Source of the DNA: Singulisphaera sp. GP187
GTDB taxonomy: Bacteria; Planctomycetota; Phycisphaerae; Phycisphaerales; SM1A02
DNA length: 64,000 nucleotides
Assembly (NCBI GenBank): GCA_945869475.1
Contig: CAMBOV010000015.1
Span: 1 to 64,000 of the forward strand
Direction: 5' to 3'
Position numbers and translations under genes: made by a program. Below, piece after piece: positions 8,869-18,130 of this stretch. The notes under the pieces were generated by a model. It had not been told where the DNA came from. It was given only the letters and a program-made list of their open reading frames with translations, and ran no database searches. Positions within the stretch are counted from its first letter, which is position 1; each line of letters begins with the position of its first letter.

Positions 8869-10268
8869 AGCTTCAATTCACTGTCAACCCAGAGATCACT
8901 CACCTCTTGGCTATCGCTGTGCATGCGAACCAGCAGATAGGCGCGCGTCGCGCAGGCGAGCGCAACGGAGAGCGTTGCCGAGCCCACGAGCAACGAGAGC
9001 ACGGTTCTCCACATCTCGAGCAAGGAGGCGGTGGCAGATTCGGTGAGTCCCATCGCGGGCGCAAAGCCTCTTTGAAAGGGTTCGAGAAAACGCATTGAAC
9101 CCTGCGCAGAAAGGGAGGAGGCGTGACTCGCTGAGTTGAACGCCCCCATTGCCCCGTTCCACGCCGATGCGACAACGTAGTCGGCGACAACCGCTCCCGC
9201 TGCGATCAAGAGGCACGAGAGCAGCGCGTAACCCGCGAGGTGAAGTGGTCGCTTGAAGATGTATGCGCCGACGCGCTGAACGCTCTCGACCGCATCGCAT
9301 CCGTCGCACGCGACTGCGGGTCCAATGAGTGGCAGCCCAAGACAGAGAACGGTGAGGAGCAATGCGACGAGCGCGCAGAGCACCAACGCGAAACCGAACA
9401 AGAGTCCGCCAATCATGTTGAGCAGTGGGATGTTGAGCAGCCGTCCAATGGTCCAGGCGGGGATCCACAAGAGCGCGGCGAAGCCCACGGCGAAGAGTGG
9501 AGCGCCGCAGAGTGACCAGAGGCGAGGACGGATGAACGCTCGGGCTTGGCGAAGAGTCCACTGACGGGACGAGAGGTCGCCCGCGTTGAGTCGACAGAGC
9601 ACGCCCCCGCAACCGAGGATCAAGATCACGCCACTCACCGCGAAGTACGCGGAAAACCAGGGTGCGCATTGCCATGAGGTGGATGGAATCTCGATGATGA
9701 GTTGCTCAAAGTGGGCGATTGCACTGCCACCGTCGAGGTGGGAGAGTGCCCGCAAGAACGCGAAGAATGAGGTGCGAACCGCCTCATCGAGCGCTTCGAA
9801 GGAGGAACGAGGGCGGGCCGCATCGATGGTTCCGACCAACTTCTCGTAGCGCGCCGCGTCGATGTGATCGGGCAGTGTCGAGACGGCGCTTTCGCGAAGC
9901 AACGCGGCGAGTTCGTCGAGCGATGCCGTTGCCGCCTGCGCCCGTTGATCAGCGCGCAGCGCGGGAATGACAAGCGACCGGGCCGAATCTTGTGCATCGA
10001 CGAGTTGACGCTCACGAGGCGCACCGGCGAGAAGACCCGCGGGTCCGTAGGTGGTTGGGGAGAGGCCATCCCAGAGACGGCCTGTTGCAACCAGCGCGAG
10101 CACCAAGACGAAGGCGAAGAAAATGCGCGACGGGCGAAAGCCTGCGTGGAGCGCGCCGAGCAATGCGACGGACGGAATGACACCCGCAAGATCGACCGAG
10201 TCGACCCGCGTGAGTTGACGGGTCGTTGATGCGTGTGGAGAGTTTGGCGTGGGCGTGGTGGATGTCAT
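8865..10268 (-). CDS. Multi-pass membrane protein of unknown function
   Basis: A 467-residue protein with about six hydrophobic segments: one near residues 48-65, then, after a soluble helical region of about 140 residues, five in the second half. I do not recognise a family. The start at 10268 is preferred over an in-frame upstream codon because the upstream residues are Arg/Ser-rich with no membrane character and would overlap the divergent dipeptidase gene. A CATGAT hexamer ends 9 nt before this ATG. The soluble insert between helices 1 and 2 may be extracytoplasmic. Confidence 0.75.
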   Translation of the reverse strand: MTSTTPTPNSPHASTTRQLTRVDSVDLAGVIPSVALLGALHAGFRPSRIFFAFVLVLALVATGRLWDGLSPTTYGPAGLLAGAPRERQLVDAQDSARSLVIPALRADQRAQAATASLDELAALLRESAVSTLPDHIDAARYEKLVGTIDAARPRSSFEALDEAVRTSFFAFLRALSHLDGGSAIAHFEQLIIEIPSTSWQCAPWFSAYFAVSGVILILGCGGVLCRLNAGDLSSRQWTLRQARAFIRPRLWSLCGAPLFAVGFAALLWIPAWTIGRLLNIPLLNMIGGLLFGFALVLCALVALLLTVLCLGLPLIGPAVACDGCDAVESVQRVGAYIFKRPLHLAGYALLSCLLIAAGAVVADYVVASAWNGAMGAFNSASHASSLSAQGSMRFLEPFQRGFAPAMGLTESATASLLEMWRTVLSLLVGSATLSVALACATRAYLLVRMHSDSQEVSDLWVDSELKL

Positions 10269-10309
10269 CGCCCGCGCATCATGCCAGAAACTGCACTGAC
10301 ATGCCTCAG

Positions 10310-10315
10310 TACCAT
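10310..10315 (+). promoter_or_regulatory. TACCAT, putative -10 of leaderless M20 dipeptidase mRNA
   Basis: TACCAT ends 8 nt before the ATG at 10324, and no Shine-Dalgarno lies in between. This matches the pattern at other transcription-unit starts in the window. No -35 is evident. Confidence 0.4.
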
Positions 10316-10323
10316 CAACCGAT

Positions 10324-11724
10324 ATGCATGATGATCTCAATGCCGTCTTGGTTCGACTCGAGGCGGATCGCGTGGGAGCCGTCGAACGACTCTGCGACTT
10401 TCTGCGGATTCCAAGCATCAGCGCTGATCCGGGCTACACGCACGAGGTCGCACGCTGCGCGCAGTGGGCCTGCGATCAACTGCGAAGTGCGGGGCTCAAC
10501 GCGAGCGTACGCAAGGCGAAGGGGCATCCAATGGTTGTCGCGACGCATGAGGGACCTCCGGGCTACGACGGGCCACGACTTCTCTACTACGGACACTACG
10601 ACGTGCAGCCGCCTGATCCAATTGAACTCTGGAAGAGCGGTCCCTTTGAGCCTGTGATTGTTGATGGACCACGCGGCAAGCGCATCGTCGCCCGCGGTGC
10701 CGTTGATGACAAGGGACAGGTAATGTCGTTCATCGAAGCCTTTCGCGCGTGGATCAAAGTGCACGGCACCCTGCCCTGCGCTGTCACGGTGTTGCTCGAA
10801 GGTGAAGAAGAGTGCGGGAGCGTCAGTCTCGAGCCATTTCTGCTCGAGAATCGCCACGAATTGAAGGCCGATGCGTGCATCGTCTCAGACACTGGCATGT
10901 GGGACGTCGAGACTCCAGCGATCACGACGGCGCTTCGCGGGTTGGTCTATGTCGAAGTCACGGTGCATGGTCCAGAGAGGGATTTGCACTCGGGACAATA
11001 TGGCGGAGCAGTGCCAAATCCGATCAACGTGCTCTGCTCGATCATCGCGCAACTGCACGACGGTGATCGACGGGTCATGCTCGATGGCTTCTATGAGCGC
11101 GTCGAAGAAGTTTCGCCGCGCGTGCGACAACAGTGGCGCGAGTTGGGATTGAGCGAGTCGGAGTTCATGGAATCGATCGGTCTCACCGAGTCGTTTGGCG
11201 AGAAGGGTTTTTCTGCGCTCGAGCGAACGTGGAGCCGTCCCACGTGCGATGTGAATGGAATTTTCGGTGGATACACAGGCACAGGAGCTAAGACTGTGAT
11301 CGCGTCGCATGCGACGGCGAAGATTTCGTTTCGGTTGGTTGCGTCGCAAGATCCCGCGAAGGTGCTCGAGTCGATTCAAGCATTCGTGACGGCGCGTTTG
11401 CCGGCAGGATGTCGGATGGAGATGACAGAATTCGGCGCAAATCCAGCGTTTTTGGTGGCTGACGGATCGGTCTTTCTCGGCGCGGCCGAGCGGGCACTCG
11501 CAGCGGTCTATCAGCGCGCGCCGGTGCTGATTGGTTCGGGTGGAAGCATTCCCGCGGTCGGCGCGATCAGCCGCATCCTTTCGACCCCGGCGTTGCTCGT
11601 CGGATTCGGACTCGACGATGACTGCGTGCATTCGCCCAACGAAAAAATGGAAATGGCTTGCTTTGAGGGGGCGCAGCGAAGTCACGCTGCGATCCTGCAC
11701 GAAATCGGACGCATGCGCGTCTAG
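10324..11724 (+). CDS. M20-family metallo-dipeptidase / deacylase
   Basis: A 466-residue ArgE/DapE-type peptidase expected to bind two zinc ions. Visible ligand motifs are GHYDVQPPDP (His and Asp, near residue 91), the GAVDDKGQ metal-bridging Asp, the EGEEECGS catalytic Glu pair, and the C-terminal HSPNEKM histidine. Between them lies the usual lid domain (PERDLHSGQYGG). The motif order matches the cytosolic non-specific dipeptidase subgroup, so it probably hydrolyses dipeptides in the cytoplasm; the exact substrate cannot be told. The next gene starts 12 nt downstream. Confidence 0.92.
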   Translation: MHDDLNAVLVRLEADRVGAVERLCDFLRIPSISADPGYTHEVARCAQWACDQLRSAGLNASVRKAKGHPMVVATHEGPPGYDGPRLLYYGHYDVQPPDPIELWKSGPFEPVIVDGPRGKRIVARGAVDDKGQVMSFIEAFRAWIKVHGTLPCAVTVLLEGEEECGSVSLEPFLLENRHELKADACIVSDTGMWDVETPAITTALRGLVYVEVTVHGPERDLHSGQYGGAVPNPINVLCSIIAQLHDGDRRVMLDGFYERVEEVSPRVRQQWRELGLSESEFMESIGLTESFGEKGFSALERTWSRPTCDVNGIFGGYTGTGAKTVIASHATAKISFRLVASQDPAKVLESIQAFVTARLPAGCRMEMTEFGANPAFLVADGSVFLGAAERALAAVYQRAPVLIGSGGSIPAVGAISRILSTPALLVGFGLDDDCVHSPNEKMEMACFEGAQRSHAAILHEIGRMRV

Positions 11725-11736
11725 GAGTTTGCATCC

Positions 11737-14259
11737 GTGGACTGGTCGCGCCCGTTCTCACATGTGATTATTGCTTTCACGCTGCTCGCGACTCTGTGCA
11801 CGAACAGTGCGCGCGGAGTCGACGAGGTCTCGATCGTGCTCGAACACTTCGGTGTTGGCGATCACTTTCGAACGGGCGACGTTGTCGGCGCGCGCTTCTC
11901 GCTCAAGGGTGAGCTCAAAGAACCGACGGCTGTCGAGCTCTCGTGGGAGTTGCCCGATGGCAATGGCGATATCGCCAATGTGACCCGAAGACTCGTGCTC
12001 GATCCAGGTCAGTCGGCGAGCGCGTGGCTCTACGCGCGAATTCCTCCGCAGCAAAACCCACAAGCGGCGATGAATGAGGTCTACACAATTCGAGTCTGGG
12101 AGGAGTCGGATGGACGGCGCATTCGCGAACTGGGCTCGACTCGGTTTTCACCGGCGACTGCGGCAACTCCATCGGTCGTGGTCGATCTCAACGATGATCT
12201 CTTTGGAGTCGTGGGCTCGGGACGCATGGGTTTGGATGCGTATGAAAATCCTCCCGCAAGTTCACCGTTCATCCCGACGATGAATGCGATCACACGAATC
12301 GCGCGACGCATCCGCCCGCAGGATCTGCCAGATCGATGGGAGGGACTCTCTGCTTTCTCGGCAGTGATCTGGTCGGATGAGAGTCCAAAGACTCTCTCAG
12401 GAGATGGCGCAACGGCGCTTCGTGAGTGGATTCGTCGGGGCGGTCTCTTCGTGGTGGTGCTTCCGGAATCTGCCGATCCGTGGGGGATCGCAAGCGGCGC
12501 ACAACATCCGCTGACCGCGCTCATGCCCGCCACGGGCGAGTGGACCATTGAGCGCGTCGATGCAGTCCCCATCCGCGCGCTGGTTGCAGTCTTGAGTCAA
12601 TCGACCGCGCTGCAGAATCCGACTGCGACGATGCCAGTGACATTCTTTGGAGAGCGCACGGCGCTTGGGGCGTTTGATCCATTACTGTTTCTTGCGGTGC
12701 CACGCGTGCGCAGCACGGGGTATGCCGCGCCACGTGCCGATTCGTTCGATGGGAAGGTCATCGCCGTGACGCGCGTCTTTGGTCACGGACGGGTGACGGT
12801 CATCGGTCTGGACGTTGATGCACTGCATCGACGGGCGCTGCAGGAGGGCGGTTTGCCGCGCGCGGATATGTTTTGGAATCGAGTGCTCGCACGACGCGCC
12901 GACACACTCTCGCCGACAAAGTCTGTCGAACTCACGCGAGACAAACGACTCTTCGTGGCCGCGCCAACCTTCGTTGACTTGGGGCGCGGCGAACTCGTCT
13001 CGGACATCATCGGCATGCGTGGACAAGCGGCGCTTGGGATTCTCGCTGCTTTCTTGGTCTTCGTCGCGTACTGGCTGATCGCTGGACCGGGTGGGTTTGC
13101 GCTCTTGAAGTTGAAGGAATGGCACCGACACGCGTGGGTTGCCTTCGTCGCAACGGCATTGATCTTTGGCGGAGGCGTCTGGGTGACTGGAGCTCTCATG
13201 AGCTCGAATCAGTCGCGCGTCCAGCATCTCACGGTGCTCGATTCAATCTCGTGGCCCGCGGCACTTGAGGCGAAGCAAGAACCGGGACTGCTTCGAGCAA
13301 CCTGCTGGTTCAGCGCGTTTCTGCCGGGCTATGGACAAACCACCGTGTCGATTGAAGGTCAAGACGCGACGCGAAACACGCTTGCTTCGTGGTCCGCCCC
13401 GCCTGGAGGAAACACCGGCACGTTTCAGAATCCAGCGCAGTCCGCCGTGCCGCTTGAGAATCCCTCAACGTTGCAAGTTGCGGCGCGGGCAACTTCGGCG
13501 AGCTTCGAGGCGCAGTGGATGGGTGGCCTTTCGCGCGAGTGGGGAACTCTGCCGGCGGTGATTGACTTGAAGCGCCCGCTGGTGCAAACGGTTGTGGCGG
13601 GCAATCCGCTGCGCGTCTCATTGAGTGGATTGCTTCAACACGGCCTGTCCGGAACGTTGCGCAACGTCGGATTCATCCACATCACCCCCGTGCGTTCGCC
13701 GCTGCCGAAGGTTGATTCGTCCAACAGCGGCACGAATGCTCCATCGGATGCACTTCCAAATGTCGGGCGATTTGGCATCCTCACTGAGTGGCCCGCGGGA
13801 CAACCGATCGAACTTGCCGAGGTGCTTTACCCAACCGGCGCGCAGAGTGGCGACGAAGCGGTGAGTGATTTGGCTCGCGCGATTCGTGCGCGGTACGAGA
13901 CGCCATTTGCAACGGACGTGCTGGGACTTCGTCTCGACTCGTTGCTCACAAGTGAGCGGCGGAAAACGTATCTCGACATGCTCACGATGTTCAGCATGCT
14001 TCAGCCTCCGGCGTATCTCGTCAATCCACCCGCCGAACTTGCTCCCGTGCGGGTGCAGCGGATGCTCGGACGGTCAATCGATCTTTCGCAGTGGTTTACG
14101 ACCCCCTGCCTGATTGTCTTTGGCTATCTCGAGAATGCCGCGTGCCCCGTGCCGATTCGCGTCGACGGTGAAGCGGTGCCGAGCGATGGACTCGTTCTCG
14201 TTCGTGCGATCTTTCCGCTGCCCGTCGATGAAAGGTTTGCCGCTCCAACGAGCGACTAA
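11737..14259 (+). CDS. Large secreted/membrane protein paired with an ABC ATPase
   Basis: An 840-residue protein with an N-terminal signal peptide (about 1-27, ending NSARG) and two adjacent membrane helices in the middle (about 428-447 and 462-482). I do not recognise the family. The N-terminal half starts with a beta-rich domain and continues into a glutamine-amidotransferase-like alpha/beta region; the C-terminal third is probably extracytoplasmic. The start is a GTG preceded by AGGAG at 9 nt spacing, one of the clearer Shine-Dalgarno sites here. The ABC ATPase gene begins 9 nt after its stop, so the pair may form an export or gliding-type (GldF/GldG-like) complex; this is inference. Confidence 0.8.
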   Translation: MDWSRPFSHVIIAFTLLATLCTNSARGVDEVSIVLEHFGVGDHFRTGDVVGARFSLKGELKEPTAVELSWELPDGNGDIANVTRRLVLDPGQSASAWLYARIPPQQNPQAAMNEVYTIRVWEESDGRRIRELGSTRFSPATAATPSVVVDLNDDLFGVVGSGRMGLDAYENPPASSPFIPTMNAITRIARRIRPQDLPDRWEGLSAFSAVIWSDESPKTLSGDGATALREWIRRGGLFVVVLPESADPWGIASGAQHPLTALMPATGEWTIERVDAVPIRALVAVLSQSTALQNPTATMPVTFFGERTALGAFDPLLFLAVPRVRSTGYAAPRADSFDGKVIAVTRVFGHGRVTVIGLDVDALHRRALQEGGLPRADMFWNRVLARRADTLSPTKSVELTRDKRLFVAAPTFVDLGRGELVSDIIGMRGQAALGILAAFLVFVAYWLIAGPGGFALLKLKEWHRHAWVAFVATALIFGGGVWVTGALMSSNQSRVQHLTVLDSISWPAALEAKQEPGLLRATCWFSAFLPGYGQTTVSIEGQDATRNTLASWSAPPGGNTGTFQNPAQSAVPLENPSTLQVAARATSASFEAQWMGGLSREWGTLPAVIDLKRPLVQTVVAGNPLRVSLSGLLQHGLSGTLRNVGFIHITPVRSPLPKVDSSNSGTNAPSDALPNVGRFGILTEWPAGQPIELAEVLYPTGAQSGDEAVSDLARAIRARYETPFATDVLGLRLDSLLTSERRKTYLDMLTMFSMLQPPAYLVNPPAELAPVRVQRMLGRSIDLSQWFTTPCLIVFGYLENAACPVPIRVDGEAVPSDGLVLVRAIFPLPVDERFAAPTSD

Positions 14260-14268
14260 CGTTGCACC

Positions 14269-15216
14269 ATGGCGATGATTGAAACGGTCAACCTCACGCG
14301 CAAGTATGGAGAGCTGACTGCGCTTGACAATCTGAACCTCGTAATCGAAGAGGGAACGTGCTTTGGTTTCATCGGTCCCAATGGTGCCGGCAAGACGACG
14401 ACGATCAAGATTCTCGCGACACTGCTCAAACCAACGTGGGGCGAAGCGCGCGTCGATGGGCACGTGGTGGGCTATCAGAATCATCTCATCCGTCCAATCA
14501 TTGGCTATGTGCCGGATTTCTTGGGGGCGTACGAGGACATGCTGGTCTGCGAATACCTCGAGTTTTTCGCTGCGTGCTATGGAATTCACGGCGAGCGACG
14601 CACGAAAGTCGTTGGCGAAGTGCTCGAACTCACCGACTTGATTTCAAAGCGCACCGCCGATGTGAATGGACTCTCTCGGGGGATGCAGCAGCGACTCTCG
14701 GTTGCACGCGTTCTTTTGCACGATCCAAAGGTTCTCTTGATGGACGAACCCTCGAGCGGGCTTGATCCACGCGCGCGTATCGAGATGCGCGAACTTCTCA
14801 AAGAGCTTCGACGGATGGGGAAGACCATCCTGATCTCGTCGCACATTTTGTTTGAACTCTCCGAACTCTGCACGGCGGTTGGGATCGTTGAGCAGGGCAA
14901 GTTGGTCTATTGCGGTGGGGTGAAGGAGATGATCGCAAAGGCCGGTGGCGGCAGCGTCGTGCATGTTGTTGTCGATGAGCGACACGAGGAAGCGGCGAAA
15001 CTGCTCAAGGGTGTTGGGGGTATTCTGAAAGTCACCATGGAACGTGAGGAGCGAACCGTTCGCATCGAAGTGACGATTGATCCCAAGAGCGGAATGTCGG
15101 TGAGTGACATTCCGAGCCGCTTGATTGCGCAAGGATTTCGAGTGGCGCGCTTTTCGCAAGAACCGGTGAATCTTGAGACGGCGTTCATGCGGCTGACCAA
15201 GGGAATCGTCTCGTGA
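14269..15216 (+). CDS. ABC transporter ATP-binding protein
   Basis: A 315-residue ABC ATPase. Walker A GPNGAGKTT is at residues 36-44, the signature is LSRGMQQ at 135-141 (a variant of LSGGQ), Walker B VLLMDEP at 155-161, the D-loop SSGLDP follows, and the H-loop is in ISSHI. The C-terminal extension resembles that of CcmA/NatA-type subunits of ABC-2 exporters. No separate permease gene follows, so the large membrane protein immediately upstream is the likely partner. NAD kinase follows after 7 nt. Confidence 0.93.
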   Translation: MAMIETVNLTRKYGELTALDNLNLVIEEGTCFGFIGPNGAGKTTTIKILATLLKPTWGEARVDGHVVGYQNHLIRPIIGYVPDFLGAYEDMLVCEYLEFFAACYGIHGERRTKVVGEVLELTDLISKRTADVNGLSRGMQQRLSVARVLLHDPKVLLMDEPSSGLDPRARIEMRELLKELRRMGKTILISSHILFELSELCTAVGIVEQGKLVYCGGVKEMIAKAGGGSVVHVVVDERHEEAAKLLKGVGGILKVTMEREERTVRIEVTIDPKSGMSVSDIPSRLIAQGFRVARFSQEPVNLETAFMRLTKGIVS

Positions 15217-15223
15217 GCGCCCG

Positions 15224-16075
15224 ATGAGAGCACTCCTCTGCGCATCTCCGGATCGTCCCGCGACGGCGCTGATTCTTGATGACGTTCGTCGCATCGTCGC
15301 TGAGCACGCTGAAATTGTTGCCGAACTCAACGCCGATAGCGCGGCACTCTCGTCGAATCTTCTCTTCGACCGCGTCGTTGCGGTCGGAGGCGACGGGACG
15401 CTCATCGCACAAGTGCGTCGAGTGCTCGACCGAGGCATTCCGCTCGTGGGAGTGAACTCGGGGCGTCTTGGATTTCTCGCGGAATTCGATCTGGCCTCAC
15501 TCGAGCGACAGGCGGCCTCAGTTTTTGGGACAAATCCGCTCATTCGTCAGCGACTCGTGATGGATGTGCTGGTGAAACGACGCGACGGAACCGTTCTCTT
15601 TCACGGGATCGCAATCAACGACGCGGTGGTGACTGCGGGACTCCCCTTTCGGATGATCGAATTGCAACTCGAATTCTCTGGTGAAGTTGGACCGGACGTC
15701 GCGGGTGATGGACTCATCATCGCGAGTCCACTGGGATCAACGGCGTACAACGTTTCGGCTGGAGGTCCCATTGTGCATCCCGATGTTGAGGCGTTGATTG
15801 TGACGCCAATTTGTCCGCACAGTCTCGCCTTTCGCCCGATCGTTGTGCCGAGCCACTTGGATATCTCAGTGCGCGTGCAACGCGCCAACGATGGCACGAC
15901 ACTCTCGCTCGATGGGCAAACCAACGTTCGACTCGCCGTTGGTGACACCGTGCAAGTGGGTCGCCATCAGTCGATGGCGCGGTTGGTGGGAAATCCCGAC
16001 GTGACGTACTGGCAGCAATTGCTCTCGAAGATGCGCTGGGCTGCGCCTCCGAGTTACCGCGACCGAGGGGTGTGA
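15224..16075 (+). CDS. nadK: NAD kinase
   Basis: A 283-residue NAD kinase making NADP+ from NAD+ and ATP in the cytoplasm. The diagnostic GGDGT motif appears in VAVGGDGTLIAQ at about residues 51-62. The second conserved block VGVNSGRLGFLAEF and the C-terminal substrate loop SPLGSTAYNVSAGGPIVHP are both intact. Length is typical. It begins 7 nt after the ABC ATPase gene and is probably cotranscribed with it. A 60-nt spacer made almost entirely of G and C separates it from serS. Confidence 0.95.
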   Translation: MRALLCASPDRPATALILDDVRRIVAEHAEIVAELNADSAALSSNLLFDRVVAVGGDGTLIAQVRRVLDRGIPLVGVNSGRLGFLAEFDLASLERQAASVFGTNPLIRQRLVMDVLVKRRDGTVLFHGIAINDAVVTAGLPFRMIELQLEFSGEVGPDVAGDGLIIASPLGSTAYNVSAGGPIVHPDVEALIVTPICPHSLAFRPIVVPSHLDISVRVQRANDGTTLSLDGQTNVRLAVGDTVQVGRHQSMARLVGNPDVTYWQQLLSKMRWAAPPSYRDRGV

Positions 16076-16123
16076 TCGCGCCCGCGCGCCACGCGCCGCG
16101 CGCCCGCGCGCCGCATTTGCCGA

Positions 16124-16129
16124 TACCTT
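16124..16129 (+). promoter_or_regulatory. TACCTT, putative -10 of leaderless serS mRNA
   Basis: TACCTT ends 6 nt before the serS ATG at 16136, in an otherwise G+C-only spacer with no Shine-Dalgarno. No -35 is recognisable. Confidence 0.45.
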
Positions 16130-16135
16130 TGGGCA

Positions 16136-17542
16136 ATGATCGACATCAAGGCCTTTCGAGAGGATCCCGAACGTTTCATTCGCGGCAGCGCTGCAAAGCG
16201 GATGAAAATTGACTTCGATCGGTTGCGCGCGCTCGACGATCAACGACGCTCGGTGCTGATGGATCTCGAACACAAGCGCTCCGAGCAGAATCGACTCAGC
16301 AAAGAAAGTGGACCGCGCATCGGGCAGTTGAAGGGGAAACTGAAGGCTGCACTCGACGCAGATCGCGCGGTGATTGAAGCAGAACTCGCGCAACTCGAAG
16401 CGCAGCCGATCAAACTCAAGAACGATGTTGCCGTGCTCGAACGAATCTTCGCAGAGGTTGACCCGGCGTGGCGCGAACTGCTTCTCACGGTGCCGCAGCC
16501 ACCTGCTGCGGACGTTCCAGTTGGAGCGGGAAGCGAAGACAACGTTGAAGTTCGCGCGTGGAGTCCTGCACACTTTGATGTGTCGAAGCCCTTCGCTTCG
16601 TCGCGCGGCTTTCAACCACGCGGCCACCAAGAACTCGTCAAGAGTCTCGGGCTCGTTGACTTTGAGCGCGGGGTGAAAATGTCGGGGACACGTCACTATG
16701 TTCTGGCTGGACTCGGCATGCGACTGCACCAAGCGATCTTGCGATATGCGCTCGATTTCATGGCCGATCGACGAGGATTTCAGCCCATGGGTGTGCCGGT
16801 GATCGTGCGCGAAGAGTGCATGGTTGGAACGGGGTTCTTTCCGGCGGGGCGAGAGCAGGCCTACCACCTTGAAGAATCAAAGCGCGGAAGCAATCACGAC
16901 CTCTATCTCACCGGTACCGGTGAAGTTGGATTGATGGGACTACACGCGGATGAAATTCTCGCGAGCGAATCTCTGCCGCGAAAGTATGTCACCCTCTCAA
17001 CGTGTTTTCGGCGCGAGGCGGGCGCTGCCGGAAAGGACACCGCCGGGCTCTACCGCATCCACCAGTTCGATAAGGTTGAGCAGGTGGTTGTCTGCCGCGC
17101 CGATGAAGCGGAGAGCCGAGCGTGGCACGCGACGATGCTCGAATCGGTCGAGATGCTCTTGCAATCGCTCGACCTGCCCTATCGCTTGCTGCAATGTTGC
17201 ACGGGTGACCTCGGCGTGAAGAACGAGGACATGATCGACGTTGAATGTTGGATGCCCGGTCGCGGCGACGCTGACGCGAGTGGAGTCCCGACTGGTGCGT
17301 ATGGTGAGACGCACTCAGCGAGTCGACTCGGCGACTATCAATGTCGACGGCTCAACCTTCGCTACAAGGGTGAGGATGGCAAGACGGTCTTCGCGTATGC
17401 GCTCAACAACACGGTTGTGGCGAGTCCGCGGATCCTCATCCCGCTGCTTGAAATGCATCAAAATGCCGACGGATCGGTGACCATTCCCGCGCCGCTGCGG
17501 GTGCACATGGGTGGACGTGAGCGAATCGAACCGGTTGCCTAA
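16136..17542 (+). CDS. serS: Seryl-tRNA synthetase
   Basis: A 468-residue class II synthetase charging tRNA-Ser. The N-terminal tRNA-binding arm is a long antiparallel coiled coil (about 1-115). Motif 2 is STCFRREAGAAGKDTAGLYR and the TGTGE serine-binding region lies before it. Motif 3 reads NNTVVASPRILIPLLE, keeping the invariant Arg although the preceding Gly of many SerS proteins is Pro here; I recall similar variants in other phyla. Length is slightly above the usual 425-430. It ends 9 nt before the stop of a convergent lipoprotein gene. Confidence 0.95.
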   Translation: MIDIKAFREDPERFIRGSAAKRMKIDFDRLRALDDQRRSVLMDLEHKRSEQNRLSKESGPRIGQLKGKLKAALDADRAVIEAELAQLEAQPIKLKNDVAVLERIFAEVDPAWRELLLTVPQPPAADVPVGAGSEDNVEVRAWSPAHFDVSKPFASSRGFQPRGHQELVKSLGLVDFERGVKMSGTRHYVLAGLGMRLHQAILRYALDFMADRRGFQPMGVPVIVREECMVGTGFFPAGREQAYHLEESKRGSNHDLYLTGTGEVGLMGLHADEILASESLPRKYVTLSTCFRREAGAAGKDTAGLYRIHQFDKVEQVVVCRADEAESRAWHATMLESVEMLLQSLDLPYRLLQCCTGDLGVKNEDMIDVECWMPGRGDADASGVPTGAYGETHSASRLGDYQCRRLNLRYKGEDGKTVFAYALNNTVVASPRILIPLLEMHQNADGSVTIPAPLRVHMGGRERIEPVA

Positions 17543-17551
17543 ACCACTCGC

Positions 17552-18070
17552 TTACGGTCGGCCGCCCGTGTTGACGATCGGATACGGGCTCAGCGACGAA
17601 GGCTTATTCATCAGCCAGAAGCGCGCCCAGTCATCCTGTGCCTGTCGGAGATTGACATCGCCCACAACCGTTGAATTCATGTACGCCTCGTTGACCGAGA
17701 GTGCAGTTCCAGCGAATTCGGGTGAGAGATCTTCGCCAATCACAACGGCATTTGCGCAGTAAGACTCATTGCACATTTCGTTCATCTGACGAATGCGCTC
17801 GTAGGTCGCTTCGGAGTAGCCGCCAGCTGATTCATAGGCGGGCGTGGCACGCTCGGCGGTGAGCGTCTTGCGCATCGCGAGAAGCGATTGACGAGTCGGG
17901 CTGTCGAGGTATGGCATGCGCCAATCGTCAGGCTTGAGTGAGATCCAATCGTTTGGAAGATCTTTCTGCACCTTCGCAAGCGGCACCGAGTTCACCTGGT
18001 TTGGTGTCTGGCAGGCGGTGAGAACGATCGCCGAAACGACGATGCACGAAAGTGTGGAGAAGAGTCTCAT
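17552..18070 (-). CDS. Putative lipoprotein of unknown function
   Basis: A 172-residue protein with a lipoprotein signal: a hydrophobic stretch ending in the lipobox LTAC with Cys at residue 20. The mature part has no recognised domain; it contains two Cys (NEMCNESYC) about residues 139-144 that could form a disulfide. It is convergent with serS and lies downstream of the MauE-like gene, 60 nt away. Confidence 0.72.
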   Translation of the reverse strand: MRLFSTLSCIVVSAIVLTACQTPNQVNSVPLAKVQKDLPNDWISLKPDDWRMPYLDSPTRQSLLAMRKTLTAERATPAYESAGGYSEATYERIRQMNEMCNESYCANAVVIGEDLSPEFAGTALSVNEAYMNSTVVGDVNLRQAQDDWARFWLMNKPSSLSPYPIVNTGGRP

Positions 18071-18130
18071 GGGAGGGTTCCTACTCTACCGTCCATCCAT
18101 CCCCTGTGCCCAGTGTGAATTGAGCGGCTC

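Noticed and set aside
16076-16135. Spacer of almost pure G and C between nadK and serS
   Set aside because: Probably just compositional; the only useful signal in it is the TACCTT before serS.
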